Shown here: piece by piece, positions 20,594 to 29,947 of the stretch
Position numbering within the stretch: position 1 is the first letter of the stretch
How the letters are laid out: every line of letters begins with the position of its first letter
Assembly: GCA_905479095.1 (NCBI GenBank)
Contig: CAJQLD010000028.1
Location: forward strand, 1 to 64,000
Length of the DNA: 64,000 bases
Direction of reading: 5' to 3'
Source of the DNA: an uncultured Flavobacteriaceae bacterium
Lineage (GTDB): Bacteria > Bacteroidota > Bacteroidia > Flavobacteriales > Flavobacteriaceae
Notes under the pieces: model-generated
Told to the model about the DNA's origin: nothing
Seen by the model: the letters and a program-made list of their open reading frames with translations, nothing else
The model's database searches: none
Program-made: the position numbers and the translations under genes

Positions 20594-21349
20594 TTGAGAT
20601 ATTTTATTGATTTATCTTATAATGGTCGCGCCTATCATGGCTGGCAAATTCAACCCGATGTATCCACGGTACAAGCGGCTCTCAATCATGCGCTTTCTAC
20701 AGTACTCAGGACACCGCTTGAATGCATGGGTGCGGGTCGAACCGACACCGGAGTTCATGCCCAACAAATGGTCGCACATTTTGATATCGATACACCAATA
20801 GATGTCAAAGACAGTGTATATAAACTCAATGTGTACCTTCCTAAAGATATCCATATCAACACAATCAAAGAAGTACATCCTGAAATTCATGCCCGTTTTG
20901 ATGCATTGAGTCGTACCTATATCTATAAAATTTCTAGAACCAAAGATGCTTTTAATTATCAAAATGCACATACATATACGCTTCCGTTAGATGTTGATTT
21001 AATGAATGAGGCAGCTAAAATTTTATTCGACTTTACTGATTTTCAATGTTTTTCAAAAGTAAAAACGGATGTTAAAACCTATGATTGTAAAATTATGGAA
21101 GCCCTGTGGGAGGTTGATCAAAACAGTCTTAATTTTAAAATTAAAGCCGACCGTTTTCTAAGAAATATGGTACGCGCTATTGTGGGTACCATGATTGAAG
21201 TCGGAGCAAAAAAACGAACGCTCGAAGAATTTCGGAAAATTATTCGTTCCAAAAACAGGTCTAATGCGGGGACTTCTGCACCAGCTAAGGGACTTTATCT
21301 TATTAATATAGACTATTCTAAATCAATTTATATCGATGAAAAACCCTAA
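20594..21349 (+). CDS. truA: tRNA pseudouridine(38-40) synthase TruA
   Basis: Isomerises uridines 38-40 in the anticodon arm of many tRNAs. The 251 aa include the catalytic Asp motif GRTDTGVHA near residues 47-55, the N-terminal YFIDLSYNGRAYHGWQ segment and the C-terminal FLRNMVRAIVGTMIEVG block. The start is a TTG at 20594, which restores the family N-terminus; there is no nearby ATG. Its last 14 bases overlap the start of the ABC transporter gene, so translation may be coupled. Confidence 0.96.
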   Translation: MRYFIDLSYNGRAYHGWQIQPDVSTVQAALNHALSTVLRTPLECMGAGRTDTGVHAQQMVAHFDIDTPIDVKDSVYKLNVYLPKDIHINTIKEVHPEIHARFDALSRTYIYKISRTKDAFNYQNAHTYTLPLDVDLMNEAAKILFDFTDFQCFSKVKTDVKTYDCKIMEALWEVDQNSLNFKIKADRFLRNMVRAIVGTMIEVGAKKRTLEEFRKIIRSKNRSNAGTSAPAKGLYLINIDYSKSIYIDEKP

Positions 21350-23099
21350 AAACAAGGTTTTTGACTCGCAGTTATTTAAAAGGTTGCTGCATTATATTAA
21401 ACCCTACTCAGGTATTTTTATTATTGCGCTAATGACCGTTATAGGCTTAGCCGTTTTTGGGGCATTACGTCCCAAAGTGTTACAATTAGCTATTGATCAA
21501 AATATTGCTCAAAAGTTTGAGCCCGGCTTTTCAAAATACATCCTTGCGATGCTCGGATTGTTAATTTTAGAAGTGACGTGTAATCTTTTATTTATCTATT
21601 ATGCAAGTTGGCTTGGACAGTCGGTGGTAAGAGACATTCGAACGAAGCTTTTTAAGCACATTCTTGGTTTTAAAATGACGTATTTTGACAACTCTTCTGT
21701 GGGCGTTTTAATCACCCGAACCGTGACTGATATGGAGCGAATTGCCGATATTTTTGGGGAAGGATTATTTATGATTTTCAGCGATATTTTAAAAATGGGC
21801 GTTGTAGGAGTGGTCATGTTTTATATGAACTGGCAACTTAGTGTCATTGTTTTTTGTGCGCTGCCTATCGTCTTGATTGCTACCAAAATATTTCAGAAAT
21901 ACATGAAAAAAGCGTTTGAAGATGTGCGAACCGAAGTGTCTAATTTGAATTCGTTTGTACAAGAACGGATCACCGGCATGAAAATCGTTCAAATATTTGC
22001 GAGAGAAAAAATTGAATCCGAAAACTTTAGGGCCATCAATGACCGTCACAAAAAGGGATGGATTAAAACGGTTTGGTATAATTCTGTTTTTTTTCCAATT
22101 GCAGATTTATTATCGTCGGTAACCTTAGGAACTGTGATCTGGCTTGGCGGTCTAAATACCGTGTTGGATCAGACGGCTTCTGTGGGCGATTTAACCGCTT
22201 TTATAATGATGGTGCCAATGATGTTTAGGCCGCTCAATCAAATCGCAAATAAATTTAACACCCTTCAAATGGGCATGGTTGCTGCCGATAGAGTTTTTAA
22301 AGTATTAGATACAACCTCTAACATACAAGATCACGGGGATGTGGTCCTTAAAAATATAAAAGGCGACTTGGAATTTAGAGATGTTAAATTTGAGTACGTG
22401 GAAAACGAACCCGTTTTAAAAGGCGTGTCTTTTAATGTTTCCGCTGGAGAAACGGTCGCAATCGTTGGATCAACAGGTGCCGGTAAATCCACCATTGTCA
22501 ATTTATTGAATCGTTTGTATGACATCAACTCTGGAAAGATTACGATAGATTCTAAGGATATAAAAACCATTGCTCTTAAAAGTTTAAGACAAAACATAGC
22601 GGTAGTACTTCAAGATGTGTTCTTGTTTGCAGATACGATTCTGAATAATATCACCTTAAAAAATACAGAGATCACGGAAGCGCAAGTCCAAGAAGCCGCT
22701 AAAGAGATTGGTATTCACGATTTTATAATGAGTTTACCAAAGGGCTATCATTATAATGTCAAAGAAAGAGGGGTGATGTTATCCTCTGGACAACGTCAGT
22801 TAATATCATTTTTAAGAGCGTACGTTACCAATCCAAAGATTTTAATTCTAGACGAAGCGACCGCCTCCATAGATTCTTATGCGGAACAATTGATTCAAAA
22901 GGCGACTCAGAAAATCACTCAAGGCAGAACCTCTATTGTGATTGCCCATCGGCTGGCAACCATCCAGAAAGCCGATATGATTATTGTGTTAGAGGCAGGC
23001 GAAATTGTTGAAAAAGGCACCCATGCTGAATTGTTAAAAAACAAAAACGGCGCGTATCGGAATTTATACGACGCTCAGTTTTTGACCAAAAACAGTTGA
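21336..23099 (+). CDS. ABC transporter, fused permease and ATPase (exporter type)
   Basis: A 587-aa half-transporter: type I exporter membrane domain with six helices (about 20-310), then an ATPase. Walker A is GSTGAGKST near 377-385, the signature is LSSGQRQ near 481, Walker B ILILDEATASID follows, and the H-loop is IAHRL. It resembles MsbA/multidrug or lipid exporters and would act as a homodimer or with a partner. The first position of the signature is intact and Walker B Glu is present, so it should be active. It overlaps truA by 14 bp. Substrate unknown. Confidence 0.9.
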   Translation: MKNPKNKVFDSQLFKRLLHYIKPYSGIFIIALMTVIGLAVFGALRPKVLQLAIDQNIAQKFEPGFSKYILAMLGLLILEVTCNLLFIYYASWLGQSVVRDIRTKLFKHILGFKMTYFDNSSVGVLITRTVTDMERIADIFGEGLFMIFSDILKMGVVGVVMFYMNWQLSVIVFCALPIVLIATKIFQKYMKKAFEDVRTEVSNLNSFVQERITGMKIVQIFAREKIESENFRAINDRHKKGWIKTVWYNSVFFPIADLLSSVTLGTVIWLGGLNTVLDQTASVGDLTAFIMMVPMMFRPLNQIANKFNTLQMGMVAADRVFKVLDTTSNIQDHGDVVLKNIKGDLEFRDVKFEYVENEPVLKGVSFNVSAGETVAIVGSTGAGKSTIVNLLNRLYDINSGKITIDSKDIKTIALKSLRQNIAVVLQDVFLFADTILNNITLKNTEITEAQVQEAAKEIGIHDFIMSLPKGYHYNVKERGVMLSSGQRQLISFLRAYVTNPKILILDEATASIDSYAEQLIQKATQKITQGRTSIVIAHRLATIQKADMIIVLEAGEIVEKGTHAELLKNKNGAYRNLYDAQFLTKNS

Positions 23100-23101
23100 T
23101 T

Positions 23102-23887
23102 TTATGACAAATCTGCTTTGATTTTTTCGATCAAATCTAAGGTGTCTTTATAAATCACAAATTCTCCATTATTCACATAAGAAACCAGTCCAGTTTCTTC
23201 ACTGACCACCAACGCAATCGCATCTGTTTTTTCAGAAATTCCTATCGCTGCTCGGTGCCGTAATCCAAAATGAGACGGAATCTTTTTTTCATTATTAACC
23301 GGAAGAATAACCCGGGTTGCTTTGACTGTATTGTTAGAAATGATAATGGCTCCATCGTGAAGTGGACTGTTCTTAAAAAAAATACTTTCCAAAATAGGCT
23401 GTGTGACTGTGATGTTCATCTCATCGCCAGTTTCTACTAGAAAGTCTAAATTGTTATTCCGCTCAATCACAATGAGCGCCCCTGTTTTGGTACTTCCCAT
23501 TTTGGTACAAGCTTTGACAATCACGTCTGCATCAGATGTATTTTGAGCTTGAGCTTTTAAGAAACTGAATCGTCTTATAAAGGAGCCGCCTTTGCTCAGG
23601 TTCGTGGAGCCAATCATTAATAAAAATTTACGTATTTCAGGCTGAAAAACCACAATTAACGCAATGATTCCAACACTCATAAAACCGCCTAAAATCTTAC
23701 TCAGCATTCGCATTTGAAGCACATCAACCAATAAGTAAAACAGGTAAAAAATAACAATCCCAAAAAAGATATTAATGGCAACGGTTCCTTTGATTAATTT
23801 GTACACATAATACAGTAAAAAAGCGACTAACGTAATGTCGATAATATCTAAAATATTGAAATTTAATAAGTCTTTAAAAATATCCAC
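23102..23887 (-). CDS. cdaA: diadenylate cyclase CdaA
   Basis: Makes cyclic di-AMP from two ATP at the inner membrane. The 261-aa protein has three N-terminal membrane helices (about 15-90) and a DAC domain with both signature motifs, HDGA near 175 and LRHRAAIG near 208. This is the CdaA type. In Firmicutes cdaA is followed by cdaR and glmM; neither is here, and it sits downstream of folP instead, 44 bp away on the same strand. c-di-AMP commonly controls potassium and osmotic balance. Confidence 0.95.
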   Translation of the reverse strand: MDIFKDLLNFNILDIIDITLVAFLLYYVYKLIKGTVAINIFFGIVIFYLFYLLVDVLQMRMLSKILGGFMSVGIIALIVVFQPEIRKFLLMIGSTNLSKGGSFIRRFSFLKAQAQNTSDADVIVKACTKMGSTKTGALIVIERNNNLDFLVETGDEMNITVTQPILESIFFKNSPLHDGAIIISNNTVKATRVILPVNNEKKIPSHFGLRHRAAIGISEKTDAIALVVSEETGLVSYVNNGEFVIYKDTLDLIEKIKADLS

Positions 23888-23931
23888 TGGGTCTAATAAT
23901 TTGAATAAATATAATAAATATAAAATGAACG

Positions 23932-24756
23932 CTACTTTTGGAGGGCGTTATGAAGTTGAATACACTCAACGGCTTCTTTGACATCGTGTACTCTGAGGAG
24001 TTTCGCGCCTTTTTGAAGCGCCACCATATGGAGTGCTGAGGTCCCATTCAGCGCTTGGTCGGCGGTGGTGTTTAGAGTTTTATAAATCATGGATTTCCGC
24101 GAAACGCCTGCCAAAATAGGGAGGTTTAAGTGGTTGTAAAAATCGAAGGCTGCTAGGAGTTCAAAGTTTTGTTCTCTGGTTTTTGAAAATCCAAACCCTA
24201 AGTCCAAGATGATATCTTTTATTTGATGCGTGTTTGCAAGTTGGATCCTTTCTGAAAAATAGGTGTAAACCTCCTGAACAACGTTTGAATAATTGGTCAT
24301 TTGTTGCATGGTTTGTGGGGTGCCTCGCATGTGCATCATGATGTAGGGGATGCCAAGTGATCCAACCGTTTTAAACATTAAAGGATCTAACTGACCACCC
24401 GAAATATCGTTGGCTATTGCAGCGCCTGCTTCAATAGATTCTTTAATCACACGACTTCGAAAGCTATCGATCGAAATAATACTGTCTGGAAAGCTAGCAG
24501 TGACTAAGTTTATGATCGGAATGAGCCGTCTTAATTCTTCCTCTTCAGAAACAAAATCAGCACCAGGGCGAGAGCTATAGGCACCAATATCTATAAACGT
24601 AGCACCTTCTGTAGTTAGTTTTTCAACTTGTGATAAAATACTTTTTTCGTCTTTAAATCGGCCACCATCATAAAATGAATCGGGAGTCACATTTAAAATA
24701 CCCATCACTTTTGGAGTGTTGAGATCAATAAGTTTGCCTTTACAGTTCAGGGTCAT
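23932..24756 (-). CDS. folP: dihydropteroate synthase
   Basis: Condenses a pterin pyrophosphate with p-aminobenzoate in folate synthesis. The family pattern is intact: VMGILNVTPDSFYDGG near the start, DIGAYSSRPGA, ISIDSFRS, NDISGG and the C-terminal GVSRKS, RVHDV blocks. The open frame extends to 24867 but overlaps the divergent DUF1599 start. The family N-terminus MTLNCKGKLIDLNTPKV begins at 24756, giving 274 aa, which I use. It is upstream of cdaA and probably co-transcribed with it. Confidence 0.95.
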   Translation of the reverse strand: MTLNCKGKLIDLNTPKVMGILNVTPDSFYDGGRFKDEKSILSQVEKLTTEGATFIDIGAYSSRPGADFVSEEEELRRLIPIINLVTASFPDSIISIDSFRSRVIKESIEAGAAIANDISGGQLDPLMFKTVGSLGIPYIMMHMRGTPQTMQQMTNYSNVVQEVYTYFSERIQLANTHQIKDIILDLGFGFSKTREQNFELLAAFDFYNHLNLPILAGVSRKSMIYKTLNTTADQALNGTSALHMVALQKGAKLLRVHDVKEAVECIQLHNALQK

Positions 24757-24861
24757 ATAAATACAGGATCGATGGTTTTTATCAAGATTTAAAACTTTAA
24801 ACCATAAATCTTGATGTTTTGAATATTTTAAGCGAAATTTACGGAAAATTCGATTTATTTC

Positions 24862-25401
24862 ATGCAAAATACTTCAAAAGAATACGATGCCGTTGTACAA
24901 GTCTGTAAAGACCTGTTTTCTAAAAAAATGAAAGACTATGGATGTGCGTGGCGAATTCTTAGACTCCCATCGCTAACTGATCAAATTTTCATCAAAGCAC
25001 AACGCATTCGAGGTTTGCAACAAAACGTGGTTCAGAAAGTCGACGAAGGCGCTGCGAGTGAGTTTGTAGGAATTATCAATTATTGTGTGATGGCACTGAT
25101 TCAAATTGAAAAAGGCGTGGTTGAACAGCCCGATTTATCTTTTGAGGAAGCGGTCGCTCATTATGAAGATAAAATTACGGTCACCAAACAGTTGATGCTC
25201 GATAAAAATCATGACTATGGTGAAGCTTGGCGCGATATGCGAGTCAGCTCACTAACCGATTTGATTTTACAAAAATTATTACGCGTCAAACAAATAGAAG
25301 ACAATGCAGGACAGACCCTAGTTAGCGAAGGAATCGATGCAAATTATCAGGACATGATTAATTATGCCATCTTTGCATTAATTCACTTAAACGACTCTTA
25401 A
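24862..25401 (+). CDS. DUF1599 protein with two internal repeats
   Basis: A 179-aa soluble protein made of two copies of an ~85-residue unit. Each copy has a K(D/N)YGxAWR block (KMKDYGCAWRILRLPSLTD and KNHDYGEAWRDMRVSSLTD) and an INYxxxALI block, so it looks like a duplicated helical domain. This is the DUF1599 family of Bacteroidota, function unknown; its pattern recalls MazG-like nucleotide-handling folds, but that is only an impression. It starts a packed plus-strand operon that ends with clpS, and its stop is 1 bp from the next start. Confidence 0.85.
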   Translation: MQNTSKEYDAVVQVCKDLFSKKMKDYGCAWRILRLPSLTDQIFIKAQRIRGLQQNVVQKVDEGAASEFVGIINYCVMALIQIEKGVVEQPDLSFEEAVAHYEDKITVTKQLMLDKNHDYGEAWRDMRVSSLTDLILQKLLRVKQIEDNAGQTLVSEGIDANYQDMINYAIFALIHLNDS

Positions 25402-25402
25402 A

Positions 25403-26497
25403 ATGAAAATTATAGTTCCTATTTCGCGTATTTTTGTTGGCATTTTATTTATCATTTCAGGATTTATCAAGCTTAATGACCCTTTGGGTTTTTCTTATAA
25501 GCTCCAAGAATATTTTAGTGCAGACGTCTTAAATATCCCTTTTTTAGAACCTTATGCCTTAGTTATTTCAGTTTTGGTTGTGGTACTTGAAGTCGTTCTA
25601 GGGGTGTTTTTACTGATAGGATACAAGCCAAAATTCACCGTTTGGAGCTTGTTGCTCATGATTGTATTTTTTACCTTTCTAACCTTTTATTCTGCGTATT
25701 TTGATAAAGTAAAAGACTGTGGCTGTTTTGGAGATGCCTTAAAATTAACCCCATGGGAAAGCTTCACAAAAGATGTGGTTTTACTTGTGTTTGTACTGAT
25801 TCTGTTTGTTGGAAAATCGTACATAGCACCCATTTTTAAATCCCTTCCAAATACAATTTTGGCTCTTTTGAGTTTTATCGCTAGTTTGGGATTTGGATAC
25901 CATGTGTTGATGCATTTACCAAGCATAGATTTTAGAGCTTATAAAATAGGGGATAACCTAGTGACTAATATGAGTACTCCAGATGATGCGCCTAAAGCCA
26001 TTCAAGAATTTACATGGGTTTTTATGGTCAATGGAGCTGAACAAACCATAGTAACCGATGGATCCTATCCAAACGTGCAAGGGGAGTATGTAAGTGTAGA
26101 AACGAAAGTTATTGATGAAGGGTTTCAGCCTTCCATTTTGGATTTTTCAATTGAATCAGAAGATGAAGATTTAACCGCTCAATTTCTTTCTGAGGAAAAA
26201 CTCATTTTGATTGTATCTTACAGCTTAGAAAGTGCAGAAACGCAAGGGCTTCAAAAACTAAAAGCATTATCAGAAGACGCACATTCTAAAGGCTATACCG
26301 TGATTGGGTTAAGTGCTTCAGGAGGCGATTCTAAATCAAAACTGAAGGCCGCTTATGGGCTTGATTTTGAATTTTATCTGTGTGATGAAAAAGCACTCAA
26401 AACGGTGGTGCGTTCCAATCCAGGGGTTCTGCAACTACGAAAGGGAACGGTTCAACAAAAAGTACACTGGAACGATATTAAAAACTTAGATCTTTAA
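25403..26497 (+). CDS. BT_3928-type DoxX/MauE membrane protein
   Basis: A 364-aa protein. The N-terminal ~150 residues form four membrane helices of the DoxX/MauE type, including the KDCGCFGDALKLTPWESFTKD loop with a CGC pair between helices. The C-terminal half looks like a thioredoxin-fold domain (sheet/helix pattern around LILIVSYSL and GYTVIGLSASGG) but has no CxxC. MauE-like proteins support disulfide chemistry, so a redox role is inferred. It is translationally close to DUF1599 and the OppB-type permease and near a TlpA-like lipoprotein. Confidence 0.82.
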   Translation: MKIIVPISRIFVGILFIISGFIKLNDPLGFSYKLQEYFSADVLNIPFLEPYALVISVLVVVLEVVLGVFLLIGYKPKFTVWSLLLMIVFFTFLTFYSAYFDKVKDCGCFGDALKLTPWESFTKDVVLLVFVLILFVGKSYIAPIFKSLPNTILALLSFIASLGFGYHVLMHLPSIDFRAYKIGDNLVTNMSTPDDAPKAIQEFTWVFMVNGAEQTIVTDGSYPNVQGEYVSVETKVIDEGFQPSILDFSIESEDEDLTAQFLSEEKLILIVSYSLESAETQGLQKLKALSEDAHSKGYTVIGLSASGGDSKSKLKAAYGLDFEFYLCDEKALKTVVRSNPGVLQLRKGTVQQKVHWNDIKNLDL

Positions 26498-26503
26498 CTG
26501 CTT

Positions 26504-27583
26504 TTGGGTAGATATATACTAAAAAAAATACAGCATGCTTTCTGGACCCTTCTTGGGGTAGTCACTGCTATTTTTTTTCTATTTAATGTGTTGCCTGGAG
26601 ATCCTGCTCAAATGATGTTAGGACAAAATGAAGATCAAGCTCAACTAGCGATTGTAAAACAAAAATACGGATTTGACCAGCCGGTCATGACCCAGTACCT
26701 GTATTACTTAAATGACTTATCGCCAGTGTCGCTCCATTCTAAAAATGCCAATGATTATACATTTTTAGAATCGCATCCTTACACTTATAAAACCTTATTT
26801 AAAATAGCGAACACCAGCATTGTTTTGAAATATCCATACCTGAGAACGTCTTTTACAAAACAAGGAAAAAAAGTCAGTCAAATATTAAAAGAAACCTTGC
26901 CTAACACCATTATTTTGGCAATAGCCTCGATTAGTATTGCGCTCCTTCTTGGGTTATTTTTGGGGGTGGTTTCGGCGCTCTACAAAGATCATTGGATGGA
27001 TAAAACCATTTTAGTAGTCAGTACATTAGGGATGAGTTTGCCGTCGTTTTTCAGCGCTATTTTGGCCGCTTGGATTTTTGGGTTTTTATTACATGAATAT
27101 ACAGGATTAGAAATGACTGGAAGTCTCTACGAATTGGACGATTTTGGAGAGGTCTATCAGTTAAAACTAAAAAACTTACTATTACCTGCCTTGGTACTTG
27201 GAATTCGGCCGTTGGCTGTGGTCACTCAATTGATGCGGAACTCATTATTAGAAGTGTTTAACCAAGATTACATTCGAACGGCACGAGCCAAAGGCCTAAG
27301 CGAGTTTCAAATTATTACGAAGCACGCAATGAAAAATGCGCTCAATCCGGTGGTAACGGCTGTTTCGGGCTGGTTTGCTTCCTTATTAGCGGGAGCCGTT
27401 TTTGTAGAGTATATATTTGCATGGAATGGTTTAGGGAAAGAAATTGTAAATGCATTAAACACCCTAGATTTACCCGTAATTATGGGGGCTGTTTTAATAA
27501 TTGCCCTTACTTTTGTGCTGATCAATATTTTGGTTGATATAATTTACACTTATTTGGACCCAAAAATTAAACTGAACGACTAA
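26504..27583 (+). CDS. OppB/DppB-type ABC transporter permease
   Basis: A 359-aa inner-membrane permease of the peptide/nickel importer family. N-terminal DxxxxFFLFNVLPGDPAQMMLGQ-type features and the cytoplasmic EAA region YIRTARAKGLSEFQIITKHAMKNAL are typical. The start is TTG at 26504, 6 bp after the previous stop. An insertion of about 60 residues between the first helix and the core (around 65-125) is longer than in E. coli OppB. No OppC partner, ATPase or binding protein gene is adjacent, which is unusual for a classical operon. Confidence 0.88.
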   Translation: MGRYILKKIQHAFWTLLGVVTAIFFLFNVLPGDPAQMMLGQNEDQAQLAIVKQKYGFDQPVMTQYLYYLNDLSPVSLHSKNANDYTFLESHPYTYKTLFKIANTSIVLKYPYLRTSFTKQGKKVSQILKETLPNTIILAIASISIALLLGLFLGVVSALYKDHWMDKTILVVSTLGMSLPSFFSAILAAWIFGFLLHEYTGLEMTGSLYELDDFGEVYQLKLKNLLLPALVLGIRPLAVVTQLMRNSLLEVFNQDYIRTARAKGLSEFQIITKHAMKNALNPVVTAVSGWFASLLAGAVFVEYIFAWNGLGKEIVNALNTLDLPVIMGAVLIIALTFVLINILVDIIYTYLDPKIKLND

Positions 27584-27595
27584 ATAAATTTTAAG

Positions 27596-28084
27596 ATGAA
27601 AAAAATTCTAGTATTAACACTCTTTTTTACCACTGTTTTAAGTTGTCAAAGTCGAGTGGAAACACAATTTTCAGCCGAGGCCTTAAATGATGAATTTATC
27701 ACTTTAGAAGGAAATTCAATCGTATTTAAATCTATTTTAGAAAAGCATGAAGGCAATACTGTTTTTATCGATGTATGGGCCTCTTGGTGTAAAGATTGTT
27801 TAAAAGGGTTGCCAGGAGTCAAAGAACTTCAAGCCAATAACCCCGAAGTTGATTTTGTTTATTTGTCATTAGATAAATCGCAAGTTGCCTGGAAAAAAGG
27901 CATTGATCGACTCCAAATAAAAGGGGAACATTACTTTATGCAATCGGGTTGGAAAGGTGCTATGGGCACATTTTTGGACTTGGATTGGATTCCTCGCTAT
28001 ATGATTATTGACAAACAAGGCCGTATAAAAGTTTTTAAAGCCATTGAAACCACAGATATAACACTATTAAATAATTTAAAATGA
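27596..28084 (+). CDS. TlpA-like thioredoxin-fold lipoprotein
   Basis: A 162-aa thiol:disulfide protein anchored to a membrane. The lipobox is VLSC with Cys near residue 18. The thioredoxin active site is WASWCKDC near 60-67, so both redox Cys are present, and the cis-Pro region DLDWIPRYMIID follows. It probably reduces disulfides in the periplasm, for example in cytochrome c maturation. Its TGA overlaps the tpiA ATG (ATGA), indicating coupled translation. Confidence 0.9.
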   Translation: MKKILVLTLFFTTVLSCQSRVETQFSAEALNDEFITLEGNSIVFKSILEKHEGNTVFIDVWASWCKDCLKGLPGVKELQANNPEVDFVYLSLDKSQVAWKKGIDRLQIKGEHYFMQSGWKGAMGTFLDLDWIPRYMIIDKQGRIKVFKAIETTDITLLNNLK

Positions 28085-28830
28085 GAAAACAAATTGTAGC
28101 AGGAAATTGGAAAATGAATAATGACTATGTCGATTCAGAATTATTAGTTTCTAAACTGCTTAAAGAACTTAAACACACCACAACAGAAGTCATTATTGCG
28201 CCTCCATTTACGAGTCTTTTAGCGTCTTCAAATTCAGTCAAAGGAAGTCAGGTTGTAGTGGCTGCTCAAAACATGCATTTTGCAGAAAACGGAGCCTATA
28301 CAGGCGAAGTTAGTGCCGCAATGCTAAAAAGCGTTGGTGTTAAAACAGTCATCTTAGGACACAGTGAGCGTCGCGCATATTTTAATGAATCTGATGCCCT
28401 TCTTGCTAAAAAAGTTGATGCTGCATTAGCACATGGGATGCGCTCAATTTTTTGTTTTGGTGAAGAATTAGAAGATCGTAAATCTGGAAATGAAGAAGCT
28501 GTTGTAGGTGCACAAATCCAGAACGCTTTATTTCATTTACCAGCCGCCGCATGGGAGCATATTGTTTTGGCTTATGAGCCTGTTTGGGCCATTGGTACCG
28601 GCGAAACTGCCTCTCCAGAACAAGCGCAAGACATGCATGCTTTTATCCGTGAAACGGTTGCTAAAAAGTATTCAGAAAAATTAGCGGATGAAGTTTCAAT
28701 ACTATATGGTGGGAGTGTAAAACCTGCCAATGCAAAAGAAATTTTTTCTAAACCAGATGTAGATGGTGGCCTTATTGGTGGCGCTGCATTGGATGTTGAG
28801 CAATTTTTGGCTATCATAAACGCATTTTAA
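28081..28830 (+). CDS. tpiA: triosephosphate isomerase
   Basis: Interconverts dihydroxyacetone phosphate and glyceraldehyde 3-phosphate. The 249-aa TIM barrel has the catalytic Lys in AGNWKMN (about 7-13), His in VILGHSERR near 93-101, Glu in AYEPVWAIGTG near 163-173, and the phosphate loop GGSVKPAN. Start overlaps the preceding gene by 4 bp and the next gene begins 3 bp after the stop. It is in the middle of the DUF1599-clpS operon. Confidence 0.98.
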   Translation: MRKQIVAGNWKMNNDYVDSELLVSKLLKELKHTTTEVIIAPPFTSLLASSNSVKGSQVVVAAQNMHFAENGAYTGEVSAAMLKSVGVKTVILGHSERRAYFNESDALLAKKVDAALAHGMRSIFCFGEELEDRKSGNEEAVVGAQIQNALFHLPAAAWEHIVLAYEPVWAIGTGETASPEQAQDMHAFIRETVAKKYSEKLADEVSILYGGSVKPANAKEIFSKPDVDGGLIGGAALDVEQFLAIINAF

Positions 28831-28832
28831 AT

Positions 28833-29675
28833 TTGGCAGACTCTATTTATATAGGCTACACATTTAAAGTTGAACCCGTTCAGCCAGGTACCGAAATTTT
28901 AATTGCGGAACTTGGTTTTTCTGGGTTTGAAAGTTTTGTAGAAACGCCAGACGGCGTCATTGCATACATTCAAAAATCAGATCATTTTGACGCGATTCTA
29001 GAACCAATTCAGATTTTAAAATCTGAGGAGTTTGAAATTACGTACGACTTTGAAACCATTGCACAGACCAATTGGAACGCAGAATGGGAGAAAAATTTTA
29101 ATCCGATACTGGTGGATGATCAGTGTGCGATTCGCGCGCCTTTTCATGAGCCATTTGAAGTGAAGTACGATATTATTATCGAGCCAAAAATGAGCTTTGG
29201 GACGGGGCATCACGAAACAACTCATATGATGATTCAGCATATTTTAGCGTCAGATTTTACGCATAAATCAGTGTTGGATATGGGGTGTGGAACAGGAGTT
29301 CTCGCAATTTTGGCCGAAAAAAGAGGCGCACAAACACTGGATGCTATCGATATTGATAATTGGTGTTATTTAAATAGTTTAGAAAATGTTTCCAGAAATG
29401 ACTGTCATCATATCCATGTTTTAGAAGGGGATGCGTCCTTATTAGAGGGCAAACACTACGATGTAATTATCGCTAATATTAATAGAAACATTCTGATTAA
29501 CGACTTAAGTACCTATGTGGCTTGTTTAAATGAAAATGGTTCCCTATTTTTAAGTGGTTTTTATGACAGTGATTGTGAGCTGATTGAATCAACCTGTAAT
29601 CAACTTCATTTGAAACTCGAAAAAAAATTAAAAAGAAACAATTGGGTTGCTTTGAAATTTGTTCAACAATTATGA
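28833..29675 (+). CDS. prmA: ribosomal protein L11 methyltransferase
   Basis: S-adenosylmethionine-dependent methylation of ribosomal protein L11. The 280 aa have a short N-terminal substrate-recognition domain and a Rossmann methyltransferase: SFGTGHHETTHMM, LDMGCGTGVLAI (motif I) and the catalytic-loop IIANINRN. Start is TTG at 28833, 3 bp after tpiA. Its stop overlaps the clpS ATG by ATGA. Confidence 0.95.
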   Translation: MADSIYIGYTFKVEPVQPGTEILIAELGFSGFESFVETPDGVIAYIQKSDHFDAILEPIQILKSEEFEITYDFETIAQTNWNAEWEKNFNPILVDDQCAIRAPFHEPFEVKYDIIIEPKMSFGTGHHETTHMMIQHILASDFTHKSVLDMGCGTGVLAILAEKRGAQTLDAIDIDNWCYLNSLENVSRNDCHHIHVLEGDASLLEGKHYDVIIANINRNILINDLSTYVACLNENGSLFLSGFYDSDCELIESTCNQLHLKLEKKLKRNNWVALKFVQQL

Positions 29676-29947
29676 GTACAAAAGAAAAAGTTAAAGAACA
29701 GTTTGACACCTTAACTGATGAAAGTCATTTAAATGAAATTGTCTTGTTCAATGATGAAGTGAATACTTTTGACCATGTGATAGAAACGCTAGTCGATGTT
29801 TGTAGTCATACCTATGAGCAGGCCGAGCAGTGTGCGTTATTAGTTCATTATAAAGGGAAATGTATTGTCAAAACAGGGCAATATGAGGATTTAGAGCCCC
29901 AATGCGGGAAACTGTTAGAAGCAGGTTTAAGCGCCGAGATAATTTAA
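29672..29947 (+). CDS. clpS: ATP-dependent Clp protease adaptor ClpS
   Basis: Delivers N-degron substrates to ClpAP/ClpCP. 91 aa; the core has the LFNDEVNTFDHVIETL block (the DD/NT region that binds the N-terminal residue) and a C-terminal VKTGQYEDLE segment. The frame is open upstream inside prmA, but the ATG at 29672, overlapping the prmA stop, gives the normal N-terminal extension. It is the last gene of the operon and its 3' end overlaps the HMA gene's 3' end by 4 bp. Confidence 0.93.
   Translation: MSTKEKVKEQFDTLTDESHLNEIVLFNDEVNTFDHVIETLVDVCSHTYEQAEQCALLVHYKGKCIVKTGQYEDLEPQCGKLLEAGLSAEII

Noticed and set aside
24757-24867. N-terminal extension of folP
   Set aside because: It overlaps the divergent DUF1599 start and lies outside the family; the ATG at 24756 gives the normal protein.
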